From an uncultured Clostridia bacterium (lineage in GTDB: Bacteria > Bacillota > Clostridia > Oscillospirales > Acutalibacteraceae), in contig CAMNST010000002.1 in the NCBI GenBank assembly GCA_946555465.1, positions 153,451-217,450 of the forward strand: a stretch of 64,000 nucleotides of DNA, in the 5' to 3' direction. The position numbers were made by a program, and so were the translations under genes. Under the pieces are notes generated by a model. The model searched no databases. It saw only the letters and a program-made list of their open reading frames with translations, and was not told the DNA's origin. Positions within the stretch are counted from its first letter, which is position 1; the number at the start of each line of letters is the position of its first letter. Shown here one piece after another: positions 52,772 through 61,667 of the stretch.

Positions 52772-53248
52772 TCATGAGTTATCTTGTTTCAATTCTTTTA
52801 CTATAAATACTAATTCTTTTATACAGTACAAAAAATCAGCTATTCCAATCCAAATTAGTCCTATTTGGACTTTAAAAATTAAATAATTTCTGAATTCAAA
52901 TATATCAAATAAAACAAATATTACCGCTAATACTATTGTAATAACAAATACAATAATCCCGATAAAAGCATTAATACATAATCCATCTAAATAATTCATT
53001 TTCCAATAATGTTCAATACTATTTTTATCAATAACTGAAATAAGAATACTTAACCCTGTAAACAGAAAGCCAGCTAAAGTAGCTGAAAGAGTAATTATAT
53101 TATAATGAAAGTCATTATTAATATCCTCTAACGAAATAAATTTAAAAAACAATATTTGTAATATAGTTATAAAAATGATGGAAAATAAATTAAAAAAGAT
53201 ACTCTTTTTTATATATCTCTTTTTTGTCTTTGACATCATCATTATCAC
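52772..53248 (-). CDS. Four-helix membrane protein, partner of the 319-residue protein
   Basis: A 158-residue protein with four predicted membrane helices (FFNLFSIIFITILQILFF, TLSATLAGFLFTGLSILISV, AFIGIIVFVITIVLAVIFVLF, FKVQIGLIWIGIADFLY). The start overlaps the end of the preceding gene by four bases, so the two form a pair with a shared terminator. Its size and four helices match KwaA of the Kiwa defence system, but I cannot show homology from sequence alone. No ribosome binding site other than that inside the upstream gene is needed. Confidence 0.55.
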   Translation of the reverse strand: MIMMMSKTKKRYIKKSIFFNLFSIIFITILQILFFKFISLEDINNDFHYNIITLSATLAGFLFTGLSILISVIDKNSIEHYWKMNYLDGLCINAFIGIIVFVITIVLAVIFVLFDIFEFRNYLIFKVQIGLIWIGIADFLYCIKELVFIVKELKQDNS

Positions 53249-54204
53249 CTAATAAACTTTTCTATTTCATTTATACTACTAGTATATGCATGTTTTAAAT
53301 TCTTAACAATTTCTTTTTCTGTAAATATACTATTATCCTCAGAACTCAACAAAATACTCCTAGTAAATTTATAATTTAAAACATTATATGTCTCCATTTT
53401 TTCATTTTTATCTTTGGCTTTTACGAAAAAGCTTTTTAAATCATCATCGTATATATCTTGCATCTGATTAAAAATTTTGACAAGTTGATTAGGCTGATAA
53501 AATAAATTAGAATTTCTTTTTCCAACTATATTAAATGTAATTTCCGAATTTTTTACATCATGCAATGCTCCAAATTCTTTTCGATTTAGTTCTACATATT
53601 GATCAAGAATCTTTTCTTGGGGCAATGATATTGTTGCAGTTACATTAGTAATAACCTCTTTATTTGACAACATCTCAATTGTTTCTGTACTAAGTATAGA
53701 ATCCGCTGTGATGTACATCACTTTTTCTTTATGTTCTGAAGAAAAATAGTTTCTAAACATATTAGTTAAGGCAGAAATGGTAGGTGCCCCATAAACAGAA
53801 ATAATTGCACATACAAAATTTGAATAATCCATATAACAATATGTATACATTTCTAAATTCTCATTATCTTTCATAGGTACATCAGAAAAAGCTAATGTTT
53901 CATAATTTCTTAGCCCAACGGTATTTGACGTTTTTTGATGACCTATTTTATAAACTGCAAATTTTTTGGTGTTTTCAACAATTTCAACAACAACATCTCC
54001 GTATGATGTATGAATCGATTTTGCCTTTCTATCATTATCTATTTCTTCAAAATAATTATCACATATTTCTTCAAAATACTGTTCCATATCTTGAGAATCT
54101 AAATATTTATATTGTACTACTTCCTCTTTAGATTCTTTTGTCACAATTACTGATTCTCTAAAGTTCATTTTAAAAAAATGAACTTTTCTTTTAATATTTG
54201 ACAT
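53245..54204 (-). CDS. 319-residue protein paired with a membrane protein (DUF6731- or KwaB-like in plan)
   Basis: The product begins MSNIKRKVHFFKMNFRE, a start that recalls DUF6731 proteins. A middle beta-rich part (YGDVVVEIVENTKKFAVYKIG, YCYMDYSNFVCAIISVYGAPT) and a helical end follow. KwaB of Kiwa is about the same length and also encoded with a small four-helix membrane protein, which is why I compare them; I see no decisive DUF4868 motif. It is one of the most AT-rich genes here and lies in a defence island. Function not established. Confidence 0.5.
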   Translation of the reverse strand: MSNIKRKVHFFKMNFRESVIVTKESKEEVVQYKYLDSQDMEQYFEEICDNYFEEIDNDRKAKSIHTSYGDVVVEIVENTKKFAVYKIGHQKTSNTVGLRNYETLAFSDVPMKDNENLEMYTYCYMDYSNFVCAIISVYGAPTISALTNMFRNYFSSEHKEKVMYITADSILSTETIEMLSNKEVITNVTATISLPQEKILDQYVELNRKEFGALHDVKNSEITFNIVGKRNSNLFYQPNQLVKIFNQMQDIYDDDLKSFFVKAKDKNEKMETYNVLNYKFTRSILLSSEDNSIFTEKEIVKNLKHAYTSSINEIEKFIR

Positions 54205-54277
54205 TTTAACACTCCTTATTTTTATATTTTTAAAAATAATTGATTTATTTTTCTTACACAGATTTTAATAAATAATT

Positions 54278-54300
54278 AATAAAGGATAACTATTTATTAT
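54278..54300. repeat. Left copy of a 23-bp inverted repeat bounding the 6.2-kb module
   Basis: The sequence AATAAAGGATAACTATT plus TATTAT recurs in exact reverse complement at 60475-60497. On the outer side a further 10 bases (TAATAAATAA) match with a one-base gap. The GT4 start codon lies 13 bases inside, so the repeat is in that gene's leader. Confidence 0.9.
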
Positions 54301-54312
54301 CGGAGATTAATT

Positions 54313-55602
54313 ATGGATAAACTAATCATTTTATGTTTGCTGGGTGATCCGACATTACCACCCGTTTCAGTAAAACATACAGGAGGATTTCAAGTTGATA
54401 TACAAGAACTTCTTTATAATCTGAATAATCCTAATTGTGAAATTCATATTATAACGAACACATCAGAATATTCTCCAAAACTATTTGAAAAGAATAATGA
54501 TATATTCATTCACAGAATTAAATTCAGCGAAAATTGGTTAGATGATCAAAATCTTATGATGGAGAATTTCGGTATTATTAAAAGTGATTTCTTTAAAATT
54601 ATGGATAAAATAATAAACGAAAACGCTCTTATTCATAGTTTTTATTGGTTATCTGGTATTTTAGCAATGGAAGCAAAAAAACATTACAATATCAATTTTG
54701 TTCATTCTGTTGTATCACTTTCCATAGGAAAAACATTAGGTGGAGATTTTCCACACTATATAAAACAATTTGAGTATGAAAAAGAATTTTTATTAAATTC
54801 TTCAAAAATAATTTCTATTACAGAGGCTGAAAAAGAACAGTTACAAAAATATTACAATATTGAAACAGACAATATTATAGTAGTAGGAAGAGAAGTTGCC
54901 CCTTCATACCTGCATCCTGCTCATAACTTTGATGGTTTACCTAAAAACATTAAACATAATTTAAATGAAATCAAACCCGTCGAGTTAATAAAATGTCGAT
55001 GGTGGACGCAAGGGGCATATACATATGTTGGCCGTTTACAAAAAATCAAAGGTTTACATCATATAATTTATGCTTGGTTAGAATTATATAAGCAATATAA
55101 AAATGAGACTCCACCTTTATGGATTTGCGGTGGAACACCAAAGAATATTTCTAATTTTAGATTAGAAATCAAAAATTATATTGATTCAGATTTATTAGAA
55201 GAGTGTGAAAAAACACAAAAAATAGTTTGGTGGGGATATTTAGATTCAGCCGGAATAAGTACACTTTTTTTAAAAACACGTGTATTTATAATGCATTCGC
55301 AATATGAACCCGGAGGCAGAGTCATATTAGAAGCTTTAGCATCATCTGTACCTGTAATTGCCACTGCTAATGGTTTTGCTAAAGATATAATAAAAAATAG
55401 GTACAATGGATTATTAGTTGAATATGGAAATATAAAAGAATTATATTTGGCAATGCAATATTTTATGGATGAAACAATTCCAATTGTTGAATTAAAGAAA
55501 AATGCAAAAAAAACATTTTTAATACAACAAGAAAAGTGGAGGTGTTATTCCAAACATTTTGAAATTTATAATGAATTAGGACTACTTAGTTTTACTAATT
55601 AA
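54313..55602 (+). CDS. GT4 glycosyltransferase in the inverted-repeat module
   Basis: The 429-residue protein has the GT-B plan: KHTGGFQVDIQELLYNL at the N-terminus, IHSFYWLSGILAM, YTYVGRLQKIKGLHHII in the donor-binding half and HSQYEPGGRVILEALASS (E-x7-E). The first half contains sucrose/glycogen-synthase-like GG and H positions. Its ribosome binding site is CGGAG. A promoter candidate (TTGATT, 54240-54245; TTTAAT, 54264-54269) lies outside the inverted repeat, so inversion would separate it from the gene. Its 3' end overlaps the convergent Avs-like gene by four bases. The acceptor is unknown. Confidence 0.8.
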   Translation: MDKLIILCLLGDPTLPPVSVKHTGGFQVDIQELLYNLNNPNCEIHIITNTSEYSPKLFEKNNDIFIHRIKFSENWLDDQNLMMENFGIIKSDFFKIMDKIINENALIHSFYWLSGILAMEAKKHYNINFVHSVVSLSIGKTLGGDFPHYIKQFEYEKEFLLNSSKIISITEAEKEQLQKYYNIETDNIIVVGREVAPSYLHPAHNFDGLPKNIKHNLNEIKPVELIKCRWWTQGAYTYVGRLQKIKGLHHIIYAWLELYKQYKNETPPLWICGGTPKNISNFRLEIKNYIDSDLLEECEKTQKIVWWGYLDSAGISTLFLKTRVFIMHSQYEPGGRVILEALASSVPVIATANGFAKDIIKNRYNGLLVEYGNIKELYLAMQYFMDETIPIVELKKNAKKTFLIQQEKWRCYSKHFEIYNELGLLSFTN

Positions 55603-56321
55603 TCTTTAATTAAGAATAATCCATTGTGATCATATTCACTATTTTTTAGAGTTAATTTGCATATTGTTTTCTCTATTTTTTCAACTGTATCATTTTCTTG
55701 ACAGATTAATAAATTGCTTTTAGTCAATAAAACCTTCATATCAATAAACAGTTGCTTTTTGTTTTTCCCATTTAAGCTCTTATAAATTTTCAATATGTTT
55801 TTTAAATGAATGATAAACGCAGCTCTACAATAATTCATTTTTTCAAAGCCAATCTGATCCTGTATTAAATTTTGACATTGTTTTAATAATAAAGGAAATA
55901 GCTCATTATGTAGTTTTAATGCATCGAAATAATTATCATTAAATATTTCAAATGATACAAGATTTACTAATATTGGCCAATGATTTCTTGTGCAACCACT
56001 TAATTCAGCTATACTTTTAGCATTATAGTATTTTATTCTAGCTTCGCTATAATTCTTATTTATCCAACATATATTTGCCATATCATTTAATATTCTCATT
56101 TTTTCTCTTGTTATATTAAAGATATCACTTTTTTTTAATAGTTCTTTATATTCATTTTCTGCATTTACGTAATCTTTTTGCATAAAACGAAGTGCTGCTA
56201 CATTTACTCTATAATGTAAATACTCATCAATTGAAAGTCTTGAGTCATTTTCAAGTAATGGTTTATAGTTGTTTAATTTACATTTTAAACGCTCATCATT
56301 ATGTTTTGATTCAACAATCAT
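55599..56321 (-). CDS. C-terminal TPR part of a frameshifted nuclease-STAND gene
   Basis: The 240-residue ATG-started frame contains helical repeats (HYRVNVAALRFMQKDYVNAE, MRILNDMANICWINKNYSEA) of TPR type. The same frame stays open upstream to about 56648, well into the end of the N-terminal part, and encodes continuous TPR-like sequence such as IAILYSQISVLSTQGKNIEA. The two parts therefore look like one gene of about 1010 codons broken by a single frameshift between 56540 and 56648. The segment may not be made on its own; no clear binding site precedes the ATG at 56321. Confidence 0.7.
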   Translation of the reverse strand: MIVESKHNDERLKCKLNNYKPLLENDSRLSIDEYLHYRVNVAALRFMQKDYVNAENEYKELLKKSDIFNITREKMRILNDMANICWINKNYSEARIKYYNAKSIAELSGCTRNHWPILVNLVSFEIFNDNYFDALKLHNELFPLLLKQCQNLIQDQIGFEKMNYCRAAFIIHLKNILKIYKSLNGKNKKQLFIDMKVLLTKSNLLICQENDTVEKIEKTICKLTLKNSEYDHNGLFLIKD

Positions 56322-56539
56322 ATTATTATGAATAATTTGTCCGAAAAGGAATTTGACAGACCCTTTACAATATTTTGAGCCTTCTTTAAAAATGTCAAGA
56401 CATTTATAAATATTATTACTAATTTCTTTTGTAGCGATAGCATAAAATCTCCATATTTTACCGCAACTCTCTAAATCATCAGAATATAAATCATAATTCT
56501 TTATCCAATCAACACCTTTTTTTGCAGCTGAAAAAGCCT

Positions 56540-58618
56540 CTATATTTTTACCTTGTGTAGATAAAACTGATATTTGAGAATATAATATCGCAATACGAGT
56601 AATTGGTAATCCAATGAATATAAAATAGCTTTTTCTATTATTGTTTCAATATGACTTAGTTGTTCTTCTGTTTCTTTTCCTTTTTTTCCTATTTTCCAAA
56701 TTTCTGTTTCAATTAAACCTAAATATAACTGCAATTCTTGAATAGTAGGCAAATCAATAATAGAAAGACTATTTTCCATTATTTCAAGTGCTTCGCTAAA
56801 TTTATCATTAGCCAAATTTAAATTATAGAGTTTTAAATATTCTTTACCAAGATTTATCAACGAAATTACATAATCATATTCACTATAAAAAAATCTTTTT
56901 TTTGCTTCTAGTTCAAGTTTCATTTCTTGTGATAAATGAACATTTTCCATATTTCCTTCTAAAAAATTTATAACTGGATTTACGATAAATTCAGTAAAAT
57001 TTGATTTGCAGTATTTGTCAAAGCTCTTTTTTATAATATGACTTTTTAATTGTATGTCTTGTTTAATGATAAACAAATTACTTTTTTTCATTATTAAAAG
57101 ACATTTTATTTGACGTGATGGGTTACCAAAATAACTTGAAAGTAATTCTTCATTAACTTGACCATTAAGAAAATATAAAAAAGCAAAAACATACAATATG
57201 TCACTGTTTGTATAAATCATATAATCAAAACATTTATTATAAATATTCTGATTATCTGATAAATCAATTTTCTTAATATTGTTATAAAGTAATTCACATG
57301 GGTAACTATTACATAAATTTTCATTATTGATGTATGTTATTAATTTCGATAATTCAATTGGTGTAGTTCCAAATTTTTTAATTAACTCTACTATTTCTTT
57401 ATCGTCTAATTCACAAATATTTTTTTGAAGATAATTTTTTGCCTGAGTTTCACCCCATGATTTTATAAATTTGGGTTTATGCTTAGACATACCGATTATA
57501 TTGTGTTTTAAAGCATTCCATTCATCTGGTTTAATTGAACTGCAATAATCATCTTCTGTTAATTCTATGATACAAGGAATTTTTATGTTGCTGTTTAACA
57601 GATATTGTAATAACTGTAAAACTTCTTTTGGTGCATAAACTAAATTTTCAAAAGCAATTATTAATGGTGCTTTATTAATCTTAATATTATATATTTTTTG
57701 ATAAAACTTAACCATCAATTTGAATATAACAGAATAATCATATGGTAAAGAATCAATTTTAGAATAAATGTGCTTAATCATAGTTATATCATCATCTTTA
57801 GTATCCGTATCAATTATTTTCTGCAATGCTGAATCAAACACATCAGCTCCTGCCTTATCAAACAATTCTAATGATAAGCCAAAAGATTTTTCGAGTAATT
57901 CCAAAAAGAAAGAACGATATGTGGCATGCATTGAAAGATCAATAGTTTGAAAATTATTGCCATGAACCTTTAATACTTCTGAAAGTTTTTCTATGTAATG
58001 AGTTTTACCACTACCATAACAACCAGTAACAATTTGAATACCATTATGTTTAGTTAATATATTTATGATTTTAGAATACTCACTGGAATTATCACAAAAC
58101 TTAAGATTTTGAATAGTCTTTTGGCGTAAGTGCTGCTCTTTTGCAGATTCTGTATAGTCATTAAGAAAGTTCTTTAAATTAATGCTAACTTCATCAAGTA
58201 AGTTATCATTATTTTTTATAAATTCTTTAATACTTTTTCCATTTAATAATTCAATATCTAAATTGGCTTTTTCAGAGTATTTTTCTAGTAAAGCTATTGT
58301 GTTGTCTGAAAAATGTAAATTTGTAACAATATATATCATATCTGCTTGTTTTATAATAGCAACAATTAAAGCTTTAGCAAAACCTTGCAAAGGAAGATCT
58401 GCAGAAACATTTGATCGTAGCTTTGCTTCAAGAAGAATTTGTTCTATATCACCATTTGGTGATAACAGTATGATTTCTCCATCATAACCACCATCTTTTA
58501 TGGATTGGGTTATTATTTCTTTTGAAATAAATTCTTGAGGTAATTCGTTTTTTACAGCGTTAAATGCGATAATCTCAAAATCCTTCCAGTATTTTTTTAC
58601 TACTTTTTTTATATTCAT
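56540..58618 (-). CDS. Nuclease-STAND NTPase (Avs-like), N-terminal part of a frameshifted gene
   Basis: The 692-residue frame has a restriction endonuclease-like domain (about 1-150) with DGGYDGEI and LLEAKLR (PD-D46...E64xK66), then a P-loop NTPase with Walker A GCYGSGKT (199-206) and IIAFENL at the Walker B place, and the beginning of a TPR array. Nuclease-STAND-TPR proteins such as Avs recognise phage proteins, assemble and cut DNA. The frame ends after ...FYLHKVKI at 56540, while TPR-coding sequence continues in another frame, so the product is truncated unless frameshifting occurs. The start is at 58618, divergent from the pyruvyl transferase gene 49 bases away. Confidence 0.7.
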   Translation of the reverse strand: MNIKKVVKKYWKDFEIIAFNAVKNELPQEFISKEIITQSIKDGGYDGEIILLSPNGDIEQILLEAKLRSNVSADLPLQGFAKALIVAIIKQADMIYIVTNLHFSDNTIALLEKYSEKANLDIELLNGKSIKEFIKNNDNLLDEVSINLKNFLNDYTESAKEQHLRQKTIQNLKFCDNSSEYSKIINILTKHNGIQIVTGCYGSGKTHYIEKLSEVLKVHGNNFQTIDLSMHATYRSFFLELLEKSFGLSLELFDKAGADVFDSALQKIIDTDTKDDDITMIKHIYSKIDSLPYDYSVIFKLMVKFYQKIYNIKINKAPLIIAFENLVYAPKEVLQLLQYLLNSNIKIPCIIELTEDDYCSSIKPDEWNALKHNIIGMSKHKPKFIKSWGETQAKNYLQKNICELDDKEIVELIKKFGTTPIELSKLITYINNENLCNSYPCELLYNNIKKIDLSDNQNIYNKCFDYMIYTNSDILYVFAFLYFLNGQVNEELLSSYFGNPSRQIKCLLIMKKSNLFIIKQDIQLKSHIIKKSFDKYCKSNFTEFIVNPVINFLEGNMENVHLSQEMKLELEAKKRFFYSEYDYVISLINLGKEYLKLYNLNLANDKFSEALEIMENSLSIIDLPTIQELQLYLGLIETEIWKIGKKGKETEEQLSHIETIIEKAILYSLDYQLLVLRYYILKYQFYLHKVKI

Positions 58619-58667
58619 ATACTACCTCATTTATAACAAAAAATATATTTTAATTAAGGAGAAAATT

Positions 58668-59696
58668 ATGAATGTTGGTATTTTAACATTTCATATGGCA
58701 CATAATTGCGGAGCAATGCTTCAGGCATATGCTTTAAGTAAGTATATTAATAACCATTATCACTGCAATTGCGAAATCATTGATTATCGATTACCCGATA
58801 TATATGATAAATATGAAAAAATGCTCAAAAGGAATAATGTTGAACCAAAAAGAATAAAGTTTGAAGCTTTTATTAGTAATTATCTTCCTACTTCAAAAAG
58901 AATTTTCAACATTAAAAATACGGAAAAATATGATATATATATTATAGGAAGTGACCAAATTTGGAATCCTGAAATAACCAATGGTTATAAAGATGAATAC
59001 TTTGCTAAATTTTTCCCTGAAAACTCAATTCGCATTTCGTATGCAGCAAGTAGCGGAATCTATATAGAAAATATAGTTGAATTATCGAATAAAATGGGAA
59101 ATCTTGACTTCATAAGTGTTAGAGAAAATTGGTTAAAAGAAAAATTATGTAATTTCTGTAATAAAAAAATATATCTTTGCTTAGATCCAGTTTTGATGCT
59201 TGAAAAAGTGGAATGGGACAAAGAGTATAATTGGTTGGCTTCGTATAATAATAAAAAATATGCTTTAATATATTCCTTTAATATGACTGATGAAGATTAC
59301 AATAATATAAGATCTTTTGCTTATAAAAATCAATTAGAAATTCTTGAATTGACAACTCATAAAAGAAAAAGATTTAACGAAATATTATATAATAATAATT
59401 ATGGACCATTTGAATGGATTGAGTTTATAAAAAACGCTGAATATATTTTTACTGATTCTTATCATTGTGTACTTTTTTCTATTATCTATAACAAACCATT
59501 TAAATGTATTAATGGAAATGAGAATAATCTGAGAATTTCTGATATTATTCAAAGATTTCATATTACAAAAGACGATAATGATTTCTATATTACATCAAAC
59601 GAAACATTTTTAATAATTAAAAATGAAAAATATAATAGTAGTATGTATCTGAATAAAGCAATTGAAAAAGCAAAAAATGAAAAAACAAAATTTTAA
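58668..59696 (+). CDS. Polysaccharide pyruvyl transferase family protein
   Basis: The 342-residue protein matches this family: GILTFHMAHNCGAMLQAYAL at the N-terminus, YIIGSDQIWNPEIT, SYAASSGI, SVRENW and FTDSYHCVLFSIIYNKPF. Members add pyruvate ketals to cell wall polymers or have related GT-B-type roles, using phosphoenolpyruvate. The start follows AAGGAG. Its end overlaps the PHP gene. In this module it could modify the same glycan as the GT4 enzyme. Confidence 0.8.
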   Translation: MNVGILTFHMAHNCGAMLQAYALSKYINNHYHCNCEIIDYRLPDIYDKYEKMLKRNNVEPKRIKFEAFISNYLPTSKRIFNIKNTEKYDIYIIGSDQIWNPEITNGYKDEYFAKFFPENSIRISYAASSGIYIENIVELSNKMGNLDFISVRENWLKEKLCNFCNKKIYLCLDPVLMLEKVEWDKEYNWLASYNNKKYALIYSFNMTDEDYNNIRSFAYKNQLEILELTTHKRKRFNEILYNNNYGPFEWIEFIKNAEYIFTDSYHCVLFSIIYNKPFKCINGNENNLRISDIIQRFHITKDDNDFYITSNETFLIIKNEKYNSSMYLNKAIEKAKNEKTKF

Positions 59697-60465
59697 TTTA
59701 CATACACACACTTATAGATGTGGTCATGCAATAGGTAAAGATATAGATTATATAGAAACAGCTATCAAAGCAGGATTTAATATTCTTGGATTTTCTGAAC
59801 ACATTCAATATCGTATTAATAATGGGAAATATAATCGAATTAATTTTGAGGATTTTAAATCCTATTTTGAAATTATCAATAAGTTAAAAAATAAATACAG
59901 TGATAAAATCACTATCTATTGTGGTTTGGAAGCTGAATATTTTCCCAATGCTATTGATGATTTATTAGAACTTGAACCAAATTGTAATTTTATTTTGCTA
60001 GGTCAACATCAAGGTGGATTAAACAATAAAAAATATTGTTTAAAATGTGATGATAGAGATGTTTTACAGTATGCAGAAGACATTGAAAATGCTTTGGAAA
60101 CAGGTTTATATTCAATTGTTGCTCATCCTGATTTTTTCATGAACACACGAAACAAATGGAATAAAGAATGTATTAGAGCATCAGAACAAATTTGTTTAGC
60201 TGCAAAAAAGCATAATATACCATTAGAATTAAACATAAAAGGCTCATATGGTAATAAAAAGTTTATAGAAAACTCAATGTGTTTTCCATATCCGTTTAGA
60301 GAATTTTGGGAGATTGCAGCAACAGTTGAAAACGACGTAATTTATGGATGGGATGCTCACAAACCAGATGACTTATTTCGTAAAACTAATAACATTGATC
60401 CAATAATTAAGGACCTTAATTTACATTTTATTAATGATATAAAAAACTGTTTAATACATGAATAA
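59677..60465 (+). CDS. PHP-domain phosphatase (histidinol-phosphatase type)
   Basis: The protein (262 residues from the ATG at 59677) has the PHP metal motifs: NLHTHTYRCGHA, GFSEHI, YCGLEAEY, GQHQGG, IVAHPDF and GWDAHKP. Histidinol-phosphate phosphatases of the HisK type look like this, but no his genes are near. It overlaps the pyruvyl transferase gene by about 20 bases, so the two are coupled. In this setting it more likely removes phosphate from a sugar or nucleotide intermediate. Its stop lies ten bases from the right inverted repeat. Confidence 0.8.
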   Translation: MKKQNFNLHTHTYRCGHAIGKDIDYIETAIKAGFNILGFSEHIQYRINNGKYNRINFEDFKSYFEIINKLKNKYSDKITIYCGLEAEYFPNAIDDLLELEPNCNFILLGQHQGGLNNKKYCLKCDDRDVLQYAEDIENALETGLYSIVAHPDFFMNTRNKWNKECIRASEQICLAAKKHNIPLELNIKGSYGNKKFIENSMCFPYPFREFWEIAATVENDVIYGWDAHKPDDLFRKTNNIDPIIKDLNLHFINDIKNCLIHE

Positions 60466-60474
60466 ACTAAATAG

Positions 60475-60497
60475 ATAATAAATAGTTATCCTTTATT
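60475..60497. repeat. Right copy of the 23-bp inverted repeat
   Basis: Exact reverse complement of 54278-54300 (reads ATAATAAATAGTTATCC then TTTATT). It lies 146 bases before the tyrosine recombinase start codon. Confidence 0.9.
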
Positions 60498-60556
60498 TTT
60501 ATTTATTATTTTATAAACTTTTAGTAACATAACGGCTGCTAAAAATCAATATACTT

Positions 60557-60642
60557 TACAAAAAAGTGCATTTTTATGACAAAATTGCACATTTTATTAC
60601 TTATTTCGAGTATAATTTACTCATTACAGGAGGTAAGACCAG
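60557..60642 (+). promoter_or_regulatory. Control region of the tyrosine recombinase gene
   Basis: A near-perfect inverted repeat, GTGCATTTTT-ATGAC-AAAATTGCAC, is followed by a TATAAT box within CGAGTATAATTTAC and an AGGAGG binding site. The inverted repeat could be a recombinase core site or an operator. A -35 box at standard spacing is not evident. Confidence 0.5.
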
Positions 60643-61554
60643 ATGAGAAATTATACTGAAATTACAAGTGAATATCTGAACTTTTGCAGATACCAAAAAG
60701 GGTTAAACCCCAAAACAATTAAAGCCTATACAATAGATTTAAGGCAGTATTATGAGTTCAATTTATGCTCTGATTTTGATTGGTTTGAGAAAGCTGCACT
60801 GAGTGAATACATATATGAACTGCACAAAAGATACAAACCTAAAACTGCCAAGAGAAAAATTGCGTGTTTGAAAGCATTTTTTCATTATCTTGAGTTAGAA
60901 GAGGTATTAGAAATCAATCCATTCAACAAAATTCAAACTAAGTTTCAGGAACCGTTTGTTTTACCTCGCACCATACCTTTAAAGACTATAAGAAAATTGC
61001 TTAAAACGGTTTACAAGGAAAAGGACAAGCCTATGTCAGACTATCGCAAAAGTGTGGTACTTCGTGATATAGCAATGTTTGAAATCATGTTTGCAACAGG
61101 CATGAGAATTTCAGAAATATGCTCATTGAAAAATGATAATATTGACTTAAAAAACAAAGTTATCCGTGTATATGGCAAAGGTTCAAAAGAGCGGCTTATT
61201 CAAATTGAGAATACGGATGTAATCAACGCACTCAAAGAATACAAAAATCATAATCATTCAAAAACTGATTATTTCTTCACAAACAAGCTTGATAACAGAT
61301 TATCCGAACAATCCGTTCGATTTATGATAAATCATTATGTAAAGCTTGCTGGGATTGATATGCACATAACCCCACATATGTTTCGCCATTCATTTGCTAC
61401 CCTACTGCTTGAAGAAGATGTTGATATACGGTATATTCAGCAACTGCTTGGTCATAGTTCTATCACAACAACGCAAATTTACACCCATATCAGTATGAAA
61501 AAGCAACGCAATATTCTTGCAAAAAAGCATCCAAGAAACAAGCTTGATATATAG
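60643..61554 (+). CDS. XerC/XerD-like tyrosine recombinase
   Basis: The 303-residue protein has an N-terminal SAM-like core-binding domain (about 4-95) and a catalytic domain with R155 (TGMRISE), K179 or K182 (GKGSKER), H245 and R248 (HMFRHSF), H271 (LLGHSSI) and Y280 (IYTHIS). It lacks an arm-binding domain, as in Xer enzymes and DNA invertases. The gene starts 146 bases from the right inverted repeat of the 6.2-kb module, which makes inversion or capture of that module one possible role; shuffling hsdS or resolving element dimers are others. The start follows AGGAGG. Confidence 0.9.
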   Translation: MRNYTEITSEYLNFCRYQKGLNPKTIKAYTIDLRQYYEFNLCSDFDWFEKAALSEYIYELHKRYKPKTAKRKIACLKAFFHYLELEEVLEINPFNKIQTKFQEPFVLPRTIPLKTIRKLLKTVYKEKDKPMSDYRKSVVLRDIAMFEIMFATGMRISEICSLKNDNIDLKNKVIRVYGKGSKERLIQIENTDVINALKEYKNHNHSKTDYFFTNKLDNRLSEQSVRFMINHYVKLAGIDMHITPHMFRHSFATLLLEEDVDIRYIQQLLGHSSITTTQIYTHISMKKQRNILAKKHPRNKLDI

Positions 61555-61633
61555 ACATTTTATCTCTTTAATAATATAGTGTCGAAAAATGCAAAAGGTA
61601 ACAAAATTTTTTTTAGTTTTTTCAAAAAAATTT

Positions 61634-61662
61634 CCCTATTCAAGGAAAGGAATAGGGTTTTT
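61634..61662 (+). terminator. Terminator of the tyrosine recombinase gene
   Basis: CCCTATTC pairs with GAATAGGG around an 8-base loop, followed by TTTTTG. Confidence 0.8.
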
Positions 61663-61667
61663 GTGGG

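Noticed and set aside
59677..60465. Histidine biosynthesis enzyme (HisK)
   Set aside because: The PHP motifs fit, but no other his genes are near and it lies in an AT-rich cargo module, so a biosynthetic role is unlikely.
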